Below are positions 38,501-50,500 of a stretch of DNA of 64,000 nt, in pieces. The stretch is from the NCBI RefSeq assembly GCF_001949145.1, contig NW_019091424.1:675337-739336 (forward strand). Direction: 5' to 3'. A model generated the notes under the pieces. The model made no database searches. It was not told the DNA's origin and saw nothing but the letters and a program-made list of their open reading frames with translations. Source of the stretch: Acanthaster planci. Lineage: Eukaryota; Echinodermata; Asteroidea; Valvatida; Acanthasteridae. How positions within the stretch are numbered: position 1 is the stretch's first letter; each line of letters opens with the position of its first letter. Position numbers and translations under genes: made by a program.

Positions 38501-41500
38501 ATGCATAAACTATAATGGTTGAGGTAGCTTCAATATACTACCTTTGCCAATGACGTCACATTATTTGCAACATGTAAATTATAACACCAATAAGCGCCCC
38601 CCCCCCCGAAAAATGGGTAATATTTTTTTTTCTATTACTACATGTCTTTACGTGAAAATGCATAATACTGCGCAATATTTACTACCCGTTTGTACCAGTA
38701 TCAACCATTTAATAGTTGACGATTATCGCATTGATGATATGTTACGAGAGCCGTACTGGATTGCTCGGAAAAGGCGCCTTGTCTTCGCATCAGTTGTTCA
38801 ATTCTGCACTTTTGTTCAATACATCGATATGGTAGACAGCGCGAGGTTTTAAATACGACGACAGAATATGCACAGCCAGGGATATTCAGACACACCGTCT
38901 CTCCAGCACCAGGCATTACAGCAATTACGCCAAAAGAATGAAATTAGCGCCAAATTACGAGTCCTCTAACAGGTCCAATTTCCAAGCAGCACTCTCTTTC
39001 AAATGCTCGGGGCGATTTTTGGTCTTCGGTGTGTACAGCAAGGCTAGACATTTTGTTTTTAGTGTTAGCGCTGCAGGCGATGGGCCCGTGGTGAAACGCG
39101 ATCCGAAAATTGAAAGTGGCGACCAGTAAATAAAACTTGCAGACATTGTGAGGTATCTGTTAGGGTAACTTGAACGGGTAGTTCCGCGGAGTGAATAGTA
39201 TCAAGATATTTCCGACATAACAAATCATCTTTTTCAGAACTTTATAATTTTTAAGTAGCGACAGAATTACTCTTATAGTGGACTGTAAGTATTGAATTAA
39301 ATGTTCAGAAACAAGTTTGTTGCCTGTTTTACTAAACAATGGAGATAATTTTCACATTTGGTTTGGGGTTATTATGAGTGACATTAATTTCAGTGCATAA
39401 AATTAGTCACACACATGCATCGTTCAAGGTACACGTGCGTTTATGGTTGGGGCCTACAGCACCGTGCTATGCATGGCAAGCTATACGCCTGCCATTATAA
39501 TTTCACACCAATTGCCCTGAATCCGTCCTAGATTTGGCAGGATGCACAGGGCGTTGCATGACCGTTCCTGATAAATTCTGTCGCAGGGGAGCCGAACCAG
39601 GAACATGAGCACGACTGTTTGACAGGCCATCACTCAAAAAGTACACCGACCTTTCACACATGCATAATAATCGTTGATGGCATGTTCTCATTCACATTAG
39701 CAGGCATTACGGCTGCTTAATATTGGCGTTCACAGCCAAGGATTCATGTCGCGCCTAGGGGCCTGTGTATTATTGCCGACTGCCCTGCAAAGAGCATAAT
39801 TGCATGGAGTAGGCCTAGATTGACTCCCCTCATCGGGAAGATTATGGCGTCAAGGTTGAATGAATTGGCCCTTGTCGATCGCACAACCATCTTAAATCAT
39901 TGCGATGTTCAAACACACTGTTGTTTCAGAATAACTCAATCACAGCACATTTAACAGGCACGTACTTTTTGGAAGATAATGGTTGAGGCAGAGACAGATT
40001 CAGGTCGATGAGCATCGCAAAAAAATAGGCCTAGGCCTAATGGTGTCAATTTCACGCACCGATGAGTGCAGTTTCACCTCAGTAGTTATAAGGAAGTAAA
40101 TACCAGCAGGAGGCTCTGTGTAATTTCGGTGGAAGCTTTTAAAATCAAAATCAATAAATCAGTCATGGAGACCCAGATGATAATCCGCATCAATCGGATA
40201 GCATGTTTAATCGAATTGGGTCAAATCCGTCCCAGATGCTACCCGCGCCGTCAACAGCTGAAAAGGGCCTAGCCTCAACACGTGAAGATTATGCCGCACT
40301 GTAAATGTAGCACAGGCGGGAAGACTATAAAACGCATCCAAAAACCGGGATCCCACAGATATTAATGTTATTGCATATGGATATAATCTTTCTACAGGTG
40401 CCGATATCAGGAATATCAGTGCCGGAGAGTCCTACGTTATCGCCTTGTATTGGTCCGTGGCTACTGCAACTTCAACAGGGTAAAAAAAAGTTCAGATTTT
40501 TTTTTTTTGGGGGGGGGGAATGTATCTCTCTCAGGCAAAAAGACGTGCATTGTCTTTCTTTTAATTTGGAATCGATGCCTGGATGATTGATTATTAGAGA
40601 ACGAAGCTTGCGTGAAGGTCATTTTAAAGAACAATTAGCAAGCTATTTCAGTGGCTGCATAATACGGGCGATTCATAATAGAGCGCCTCCAAGAGTTTGC
40701 AACGCGTTGGCCAGCAGTCACAATCGCGAAATCTGTTGACCCAATGCGCGTAGGGAAAGGGTCGACAAATTTCGCACCTTGTGATTGGCCAACGCGTTGC
40801 AAACTTTTGGAGACGCACTGTTGTGAATCGCCCGTATTGTACCTTGTAATGAGTCCGTTTTAACCGGTGTCGAGAATTAATTGAATTATATTAGAGATGC
40901 AGTTCTGACCAGACTCACATTATTGACCAGGTATGGCGATATTAGTGCCGTGAACGCAGGGGAGAAGTGGGTATCTATTTTGGCCATGTTGATCGGCGAG
41001 GGCGTCTTCTTTGGGATGATTCTCGGCGGGATGGCCTCCATGCTCACCAACTTTGACGCACAGAGGGCGCGCTACACACATCGCTTCAACGTCATCAAGC
41101 AAAGTTTGGTTAGTGACTGAAGTCCGCGCCACTTTGGTCAAATACAAATTGAATTTCAAACGTGTAATTTGTAAATACCAAAAAAACACAGGAAATGACC
41201 ACAGCATTCAGACTCCACTCTGTTGGTTGTGTAGAAGCTCTGTGGATGGAGAGTTTAGTGCATTTTCGAAGTATTTTCTTAATATGAATTATTTTCCTCT
41301 CCCAGATTCATGCCATTTCAACATGACTGACCTTCGTTGAAATCACAACTGCATGATAAAAAAAAGTGGAGGCAGGATGCAATATTCTTTCCGAACAGAG
41401 AACATACAAGACAGAAACCCAGAACACCGCCCTGTCTAACATTTAACTTCGTGTAAATTAAATCTGTTCACTCCTAGAAGGACGAAACAGTGACAGAAGA

Positions 41501-44500
41501 TCTGCAGAGGCAAGTGGTGGGTTATTATGAATACCTCTGGTTTCGAAAAAAGGGAGTGACGGACGACAGTCTGATCAATGCCATGCCGCTGACCTTCCAT
41601 GCAGAGGTATCGCTGAGCGGAAATAAGTACATCTTGGATAAGGTAAGATATGATACAATGCTTGTTTAAAACGGTTTGTAAGCACTGCCTAATGACAATG
41701 CTGACGACACATTTCACCGATCAAAATGTTTATGATTAAAATGTCATATGAAGTACTAAGTGCAAGTCGTGTGATAAACCTTGTGAAATTAATGCAAAAT
41801 TTCAGGACTGTCAGTTTTAAGAACGGTCACTGTACTAAGGCTAGTCTACTCGTGAACTGAGTGTTGTCTGATAATATTACTTCCTTGTAGAATCAAGAAC
41901 ACCAACCGTGCATGATCAGCTCCATTTATCAAAAAACTTCACCAGGGCATAATTATTTCTGCCACGGCTTTTAGGTTTGACCGTAATTTTCGATTAACAA
42001 TACCTTTATGCTTTACATCTGCACCAGTACAGTAGTAGGTGAGAAAATGTTGACAATACCTCATTTTATATCTTCATTTAGGCACCGATGTTCAAGGGAA
42101 TGAGTGAAGGGTTTATGCGCATGCTCTCTCTAGAGATCAAACCGTCTCTATATCTACCAGGTCAAATGATCGCCTACCGGAATGAGATCTGCCATAATAT
42201 GTACTTCATCCAGAGGGGGGAGGTCGAGGTAAGTAACAGCTTACATTATTAACGCAGGCCTTTAATTAAACAATATATTCACCGTATGTTGCTAGTCTGA
42301 GATCCCTGGCGAATCGGAACCGGTGTAACATTCATAGGCCAACTTTAACGATTGATAATTTAAATCGATAACCTAGTTTGCAATACATGTATACCGAACA
42401 GAATGACGCAGCCAGCCTTTTCCTTAGTTTCATATTATTCCTTGCGTCCCTCAGTACGATTTTTCTGCTCTCCCTGAGATCTCCAAAAGATGCCGGAAAC
42501 GAAACAGTTTTAATAAGTGAATAAATATGGGCATTCCTGTTGATGAATACCTTTTTTATTGCAAGAATCAAAAGAAGTCAACATGTGATGGATTTCCGAT
42601 TTGTTCTAAAACTTTACTTTCACTTTCCTGAACACCCCCGTCCATTTTATGGTATGTTCCTTTAGAAAGTTGTCCGATCTGCCTCGAGTTGAAGTGCACC
42701 CCAAAGCGGTAAAAGAAAGACTGAATGGTTTTCCAAGCAGGTTCCTGTACGCGTTCTGTGTGTACGCAAAGACCATACATTAAGGAATAACTTCGTTACG
42801 CGTAGTCCCCGAGCTCCGCGTCAAACGCGCCATTGATTTCTATTATAAACGCGCGCCTATGCAGTGAGTACAAAAAAGCCCTTATTTGTTCCGTTTGGAG
42901 CGGATAGAATCCCCTTCAACGAATCTGGCGCGCGCGTGGCGCTTGGAGCTTGGCGCGTTGCGCACACGCAGACTCCTGACCAATCAGACCCGATTAAACT
43001 GTCTCGTATCCATGTGCCATCGTGTGATTTATGCAGCGGGCATTATCAAATGTTAACGCACGGTCACGTTACGCATTTCAATCAAAATAGAAAAACTGTC
43101 TAAGGTATTTATGAATGTTATTATATAACTACAAGTCAACGGCGTGCACATTAGTAAGAGACATCGACGTCACACAACTTACATTGTGCCCTTCGACCGG
43201 CCTAAAAGTGAAGTCACCACCACTGATTCCAAATTTGCTGCACCTCGCTCGATGAAGTAACATGACAAAAACGTTGAAGGGTTAGAGTCTATGAAATTGT
43301 TCGAATTATGATGGCCATACAGTATATGTACCTCTCCTTAACGAACTTTTATTAAAGTGGGTTGTTGTATACGCCCGAGCGCGCTCGCCGATCGCCCTAT
43401 CGGTCTAGTGTGATAGCGCCCTCTCTTGGTACGTTCGGTCTTGAAAATCATAGTGAAAATGGCTGGCGCGCCGGCGGGATATTTGCTTTTGCATCGCTGG
43501 CCTGCTGCACGTACAGTATTTAGGTTGGCCTACATCAAGTTGTACGGGATGTACGGAGGTTTGCATTTTTTGGCGTTTTTATTTGTGGGTTTTTGCCTGT
43601 GGAAGAAGAGAAAGTGTCGAGACTTGTAAAGTTATGTTGGTTTTACGGAAAATTTGTGCACCCGATTCCTTGCTCTAGAGTATCATCACCAGATCACGGG
43701 GTTGTATACTTGGGTTGGGACCCCCCCCCAGTTTGAGATATATGCAATCACACGTATGAAGCCAAACCACGGTTCACAACCATGCACAACGCATGACATC
43801 TATGATGCTCAACCAACCGTAAAAATCTTAGGCTCCTGTAATATTTGGGCTATAGAAATAGAATTCATCCAAACTTTGTAGGGGGTGTATAAAGTCAAGG
43901 TTTATAATCATGAATGTTGAGAGCTTGTTGATATTCACTTTTTGGTGATGTTTGAGGTAAAAATATGAGCAAGGCAGTAGACTAGAGGCAAAAATAGAAA
44001 TCGAAGTGCACCATTAGGGGCCATGGCATGTTAGGGAGGCCTCTGCAAACAAACCTGATTGCAGAATACGGGCGATTCAAGTAAGGGTACTTTTGTAGTA
44101 ATTACGCAATATTACAGTGAACTTCGTATATGGAATTCTTCCCTCTGTCGACCCTTTCCAAACCCGCATTGGGTCGACAGATTTCATGTACTGTTATTGG
44201 TCAACGCATTGCAAACTCTTGGAGGCGCACTATTGTGAAACGGCCGCATTGCAGACAACATATGACGTTGCTCATCCCATGACGTCATTCACCCGTGTAC
44301 ATGTTTTGGTTTGCTGTCTCAGGTCTTATCTGCAGAGGATGACGATACTCCAATCATTTCGCTCAGGCATGGCAAGCTCTTTGGGGAGGTAAGCCAATAA
44401 ACCTTGACATGAGCAATGCATCATGGGATTGGATGACAAGCACATGTATGCCGTGCATGTTATGCACGAACCTACCGAAGACGTTTACAGTCTCCAAAAC

Positions 44501-47500
44501 AAGGAATCTGTTTCCATTCGATATTCAAGCCAGCCTCTTCTCAAGCAGTATTCCATTGTAGATTGGGGATAAAGATATTCACCTAAATCTAATCTGAAAG
44601 CTTTGGCAGAAAAAAAACACAGAATTATTTCCATGGACACCAGTTTCTATCTTAAACGCTGGTCTTGACCAATCAGAATAAGGATTGATCTTGAATATCA
44701 GCGAGCTAGTCTTGGCCAATCAGAATAAGGATTGATCTTGAATATCAGCAAGCTAGTCTTGGCCAATCAGAATAAGGATTGATCTTGAATATCAGCAAGC
44801 TAGTCCTGGCCAATCAGAATAAAGATTTTATTTCACATCTCACAGAGACTCGTACCTTTGAAAAAGTCATTTAGGGCAATTTTTTTCTACTCTTAAAACT
44901 TTGGATTTGTTTTGGTAGCTTTAAAAACATGTGTTGAAGAAAATGCCTGCATCTGTGATGTTTTAAAGAGTGTTTAGATGTACATGTATATAGGAGAGAT
45001 TCTGGAGAAAAAGGTTACTTTGTGTTCAATTGACAGGTTCACTTACTTCCGTAGGTGTATGACATGAAGGTTTTTTGTTCTCATCACAAGAAAAGTTAGG
45101 AGGGGAGAAAGATAAACAGATGGAAGCTTTTCCCTCAAAAAGTTGGAGCTCTAGGTGTTGACCTAGTATCCGCCTTGAGCAGAAGCACCCCCTCATTGGT
45201 TGAAAAGAGCCATGCTGGTGGGAAGTGTTCATTTTGTTGGGAGTGACGCAGCTGCAATGCTTGCATTTCCTAGTCGTTCGTGAACCAGCGATGCGCAGTT
45301 AGTACCAAAGGAGCCTCTGTTGCTGAGGAAATAGCGCCCTCTCTTGGTCCAGCGAGAGGCCCGTACTACATGTATTTTGATAAAGTCATTTTGGTCCATT
45401 AAGCACACATGTATATGTCTCTTAACTTTTTACGATCATGTGTTTTGCTGAATAAGAGGAACCTTTGTCCTTAAATGTGCTTAACTACGGGGCTCCTTTT
45501 CCTGGCTGCATGAGCTTGGAAAGGCGATGCCATTAGGCCTACATGTACATGAATATATCTGTCGGGGTAAGAGAACCTCCCCTTTGTCTGTGCTCAGTCC
45601 ATTATTTTGTCTTTTTAGGTCAGTCTTGTATTCAGCATGCCCAGGACTAACAGCATTCGAGCCGCTGCCCATTGTGACCTCATGGTCCTGGACAAGGCTG
45701 ACCTGCAGAACGTCTTACATCACTACCCAGAAGGTTGGTATCGAACTGGTTTCTTCTAAATCCTGTTCAAAAGATAAAGGTCTGCTCACAATTCTCTTAC
45801 AGATGAAATCGGAACAAATTCCACTAAAATTGAAGTTTCAGCTTAAGTGGTGTCGTTCTAAACTTTTACCATTTGTGTAATCTCAAAATGGACATGAGGA
45901 TAAATTAGCTGACATATAACTTTTGGATCATTGCCGGATAAATAAAAAGCATGGGTCGTGAATATATGACACAAGAACGTCTTGGTTATCAATTAGTTGC
46001 TAGGAAGTTGCAGCGTATTGCCGAGGAGCGATGCGATGCCGCAGGAAGACTAGAGGAGCGTGTTCGTGCCGGGGAGGGAATTATACCAGCGTCCAAGAGC
46101 CTACGACGACTGTCTCATGCCAGTACTCACTCACCAAGTACGTGGTCACAGCCACTTGACCTTTTAGAGTTGCAGGCTTTGTTTAACGGTCAATGTTTAA
46201 CTTGAACTTTTATCACAGAATCCCGTTTTATGCGTCGTGATTCCCATTTGCCCTAACCATTCTGAATCCAACAGGCATATGCATGATTTCAATGGTCCCT
46301 AGGGGGTTAGGGTTAGTCCGATAACACTCTTCCCTAGAAAAGCACAAGCACTTATCACAGAGGACAGATCTCAGCAGATCACCGATCACCGAGGAAAAAA
46401 TCTTTGGCTCCCTCTAAGTGCCTGTTGTCAGTTTTGTATGTATACCTTGATGCTGTGTTAATTTGAAATAAATTTCAGGTGAATGGAAAATGTTACAATG
46501 TGACCACTTGTAAGGATTTCAGTGGGTAGGTCACTGAGGTGGCTTTCATTGCTTTTTCTGGTCTGCGATGTTTAATAAGTGGGCATGGCCAATTTTCGTC
46601 AGAATGTCCACAATGTCAAATGGTTTTATGCGTCTCTCAAATCTCTCAATTTGCGACATAACCATGCCAGCACGGGCCATGGGCGAGATTGGCAGACTTT
46701 GATTTTGTCAGCGTCCGATTTCACTTTTCCTTCAGGACATTCTGGAACCCAAGCCAACATGAGGCCAGACCAGTACGGCAAGAAGTCAATGGAGGCATTT
46801 GACATCGAGGAGCTAGTGAGCGTTCACCACGGCTCGTGTGCCGCGGTAGGTCTGTGCCTCAAAGTCAGAATGCCTTTGGAAACTAATCAATTCCACTTTC
46901 ACTCTAGATTTTCTTCAACATTGATTGACTAATACGAGGCACGCAAACACTCATTTTTCATTTCACAAATTCTTCTAAAGTTCAAATAGTCATGCACTTT
47001 GGGTATGTGGTATCCTAAGGACTACTTTTAAATAATTCAGTCATACATGAATAATGATTATATCTTGCACAAAAGTGTTCCACAAAGGAGATTAAAATTC
47101 CACATCAGAACCCTCCACTTCCATATTTAATATACAAGTCTTGTGGCCCAAAATAATACGTCTTTGGTAGACTTAGGAGAGGTAGATAATAATGGAATTC
47201 TTCAGTGCATGGGCCTATGAACTTTCTGTGAAACTCATTTCTTTGTGTTGGAGAAAAAAGTTATCCATAATCTTCACTTATCCTTATGCTCAGTTATCCT
47301 TACATTTGTATGCTCTTTTCTTGTGCTGTCTTTGAGAGGGGTTGCGGTTGAATTAATTGGCACTTTTGCTGGAAATATTTCTGGATTATCTTCAAATTCT
47401 TCACTGTCAGAAATCTTAAGTGTATAGAACTTTAACTTTCCAGAGGCATTATGTCTCATGTATTCCAGTAGTTGGCCTCTACCTTCTTCAACCCTGCAAC

Positions 47501-50500
47501 ATCTTTCTAAATCTTCTGATAGATTTTGAAGGATCTGAGAATGTTAGGGTTACTATCATGGATATGCCTAATTCTTGGAATCGCTAAACCAAAAGTGTTT
47601 GTGTATGTGTCACTAATGAGCTTATGTCACTCATGTGCTTATCTTATGCCTCATTAGCAAAGCCCGTTAAGGATTGTTCAGCCGGTAAGATTCTAACCCA
47701 GCTAGTGTTGCATGCTCCTTGTTTGTTGTAAATTGTGCTACTTACAACTAGATGGTGTCATTGTTTTGTGAAGGTCTCCATTTTATGTGGTCCTGCGATG
47801 ACATTCATGATTTGCTTTCTGCTACATGCGTGCTAGGTATAGATATATTGCTCGCTTCTCTTTTTAATCATGTGCGATGAATTGACAAGAGATGAATTTC
47901 TGCAAAGTTACATTGCATGTACGGTTTGTCTTGAAAGTCGGCCGTTGATTTGGAGGCAAGACTTGAAAATGTTTTGTGTTGATGCTGCAATTTTGTTTTT
48001 TTGGGTAGAAAATTTTGTTGTAGAATTGTTGGTTTCTAATACATGTGCTTCTTTCAGGATGCATCGCACCCACGGCGATGCACCTCCTCATTATTACAGG
48101 CAGCATTTGTTCAATATGTTATTATTTCTGGTAATGGCATCAAGGATTCTTCAAAAGTGCCCCAGGCACTGTAGCTCGCAAACCTGAAGAAACCTGTAGA
48201 GAGGAGACAATGAGAAGCAGTATCAGTTTTTGAGGTGGGAGGAAAACCCCAGAGGAATATTCTGGGTAAAACCCATGTGCCAAAAAGTAGCAGAACAAAA
48301 TGTGAGAAAGCATGATGTCTTTGAGATGGAGTTGGCAATCCTTATGAATATTCATTCTCACTGTTAATTTTTTCATTGTTTGGAGTGTAGAGGGTGCATC
48401 GCCAGTTAGGTCAGTGGTGGGAGGATTTCTGGGAGTTGATCACAGAGACGGTGGTGATGCCCGGCTCACGTTTTGCCAAGCTGTGGGAACGAGGCGTGCT
48501 GGTCATCACGCTGCTCATCTCGGTGCTGTACCCTTACTGTGCCAGCTTCATCGGTGAGCGTGTGTCTTGTCCCCAGAATCACCTCTCGGGCTTTAACGCA
48601 AATCTCCGTGTTGCAGTGTAAATCAATCACATGTTCTGTTAGAATCCTGTCACATTGCCTAGACACTGTTTTTGTGCTGCACATGTGCAGTACAAAACAG
48701 AGAATGTCGTGTGTCAAGTTAAAGGTTGAATTTCTTTGATTGAACAACCATTATGTTTTCTTCATTACAGCAAACAGTGGGGCTGGGAAAGCACCAAATG
48801 TGGACGTAAATGGTAGGAGAATAAATTGTGACACTTTGTGACAAGTTATGGGAAAGGGGAATTTACCGCCATGGAGATGACATCATGGCAGGAATTCCAA
48901 ATTTAAGGGGAGGGCAGATACGTGGTAGGGTATGGACTGTACATTTTGATGAAAATTTCCAATCGGCTCAGTTAGCGAGACTGTCGATGCTGAATTTGGT
49001 TGCCTTTTCACGGCTCTTCGTTGCTTAATAAATTACAACGGCTGTATTCACCCCTCAAATTTGATTGGCTGTTCATTCCGTCAATTGGACAGATGATGCT
49101 GGCGACGGTGATTCCGACAATCTTTTGCTGTTGACGCTCATGTACATCATGGACTTTGTGCTCCTGTTTGACATCATCGTCCGACTGAGGACGGCTGTTT
49201 CAACACCAAATGGTAAATCAACCTCTTAGCGCTGGGCTTATTTCACAGCAAACCAGCACCCAGGTGCAGGATTACATTTTGCCCCACATCTTGAATTTGT
49301 AAAATGACAAAATTGTATTTGTCTTCATAGAACTTATTGAAATGAGAAGGAACTGAATCTGGAATTCTGCTTTGAATATTTGTTCCTTCTGTTGCTTGAC
49401 CAACAAATGGATTGGATCCAGTGTACCATTAAAGAAAAGCTTTAAAGAGATTTATTGTTTGTTTTCCTCAACATCGGTCGTCTTTCCAGGCACATACAAG
49501 GACTTCAAGAGTATCCGTGAGCACTATGTCAAGAGCGTGGGCTTCGCGCTTGATGTGATCGCCATTCTGCCACTGGATTTCTTCTCATTGTTGGTACCCG
49601 AGGGCAAAGACCGCACTAATGCACTGTACTTCCTTTCCCTGAACAGATTAGTCAAAGCCTGGAGGGTGAGTTGGTCGACTTTTTGTGGAACGTTTGAGTA
49701 ATTTCGCCAAAATGCCCCACCCCCCCCCAAAAAAGTTCAATGTCATGAACGCTGTTGCCTACTCTGGCAATGAGATGAAACATTTCAGTAAGCGCATCAT
49801 CAAAGCAGTGGCAGTTTTCACACCTTTCTTCATTTTCTCAAACTCTTGTCAATTTGAACTTTTAAAATGGAAGGAATGCTTGGAAGCAACATAGGTATGA
49901 ACTTTACAGTATTGAGGAAAAGAGAAAAAAGTTCGTGATGCTTTCCTTTTCTTTGGCAGGTGAGTTTATAGCAACATTCCCCTTGGTGAATTCCGTATTC
50001 CTCACATTGTGGAATCCAGTGTTCCTTCTTATTGCTATACTACTTAGGACTTACGTGATCAAGGCCTGCTTGGTTTTTGTTGGTCTGAAGTGGAAATGTT
50101 TTGTAACTTTCACCTCAGATGCCCAACTATTTCAAGAACTTGGAGAAGGATCTGGATGTGAACATTGCCACCATCCGATTCTTCAAGTTCTTCATCTACA
50201 TCGCTCTGCTGTCTCACTGGAGTTCCTGCCTCTGGTATCTTGTCACCTGCGACACAGGAAAGTAAGTCAAAGGTGTCCCTCCATCTGCTCATCTTTGAGA
50301 AATTCTTTCAGTCCTCCGGAAATCCTTATTTAACCCCTGTCTTTAATTTGAAGTCAGACCCTGATTATGAAACCAGTGGTTGTCAACTCAATGTGTTTGT
50401 TGTTCAAATGCTCCAACCATATTGAAGTTGAACGCACAAGCACCCGCCCCTTTTGCCTGTGTGGGGCAGCTCCAAATTTACAGCCCTTTACTTTAAACCC

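Larger units (their letters stand above)
37596..40397 (+). other. CNGK intron 2
   Basis: It contains a complete MITE (37999-38167), a CRE octamer (38551) and three TAGGCCTA sites, two of them overlapping (39810, 40026, 40032). No further exon is supported. Confidence 0.8.
40480..42081 (+). other. CNGK introns 3, 4 and 5
   Basis: Intron 3 (40480-40930) is largely a MITE plus a poly-T/poly-G run. Introns 4 (41109-41477) and 5 (41643-42081) show nothing beyond ordinary splice signals. The span includes exons 4 and 5, listed separately. Confidence 0.7.
42229..44322 (+). other. CNGK intron 6
   Basis: It contains a CpG-rich patch (about 42790-42980), a 20-bp segment ending GCGCCCTCTCTTGGT at 43411-43430 that recurs near 45.3 and 55.2 kb, a MITE (44065-44250) and a CRE octamer (44280). 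A 67-codon frame at 43426-43629 is not supported as an exon. Confidence 0.75.
44389..45618 (+). other. CNGK intron 7
   Basis: It holds the 47-bp tandem array (44658-44830), an interspersed repeat at 45308-45370 and a TAGGCCTA at 45534. No exon is supported. Confidence 0.75.

Noticed and set aside
43426-43629. 67-codon frame with a hydrophobic stretch and basic end (MVRSVL...KKRKCRDL)
   Set aside because: It begins inside an interspersed repeat segment and has no splice-consistent continuation. Could be a transposon fragment, but not shown.
46300-46320. Telomere-like GGGTTAGGGTTAG
   Set aside because: Only two units; too short to be called an interstitial telomere.
45734-46735. Alternative model that splices exon 8 directly to exon 10
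   Set aside because: The frame is kept, but it would remove the helix expected after HHYPE. Exon 9 fits better despite its weak acceptor.
47870-48187. 105-codon frame as a possible extra linker exon between repeats 1 and 2
   Set aside because: No acceptor/donor pair keeps the phase 0-0 needed between exons 10 and 11, and part of it overlaps a SINE relic.
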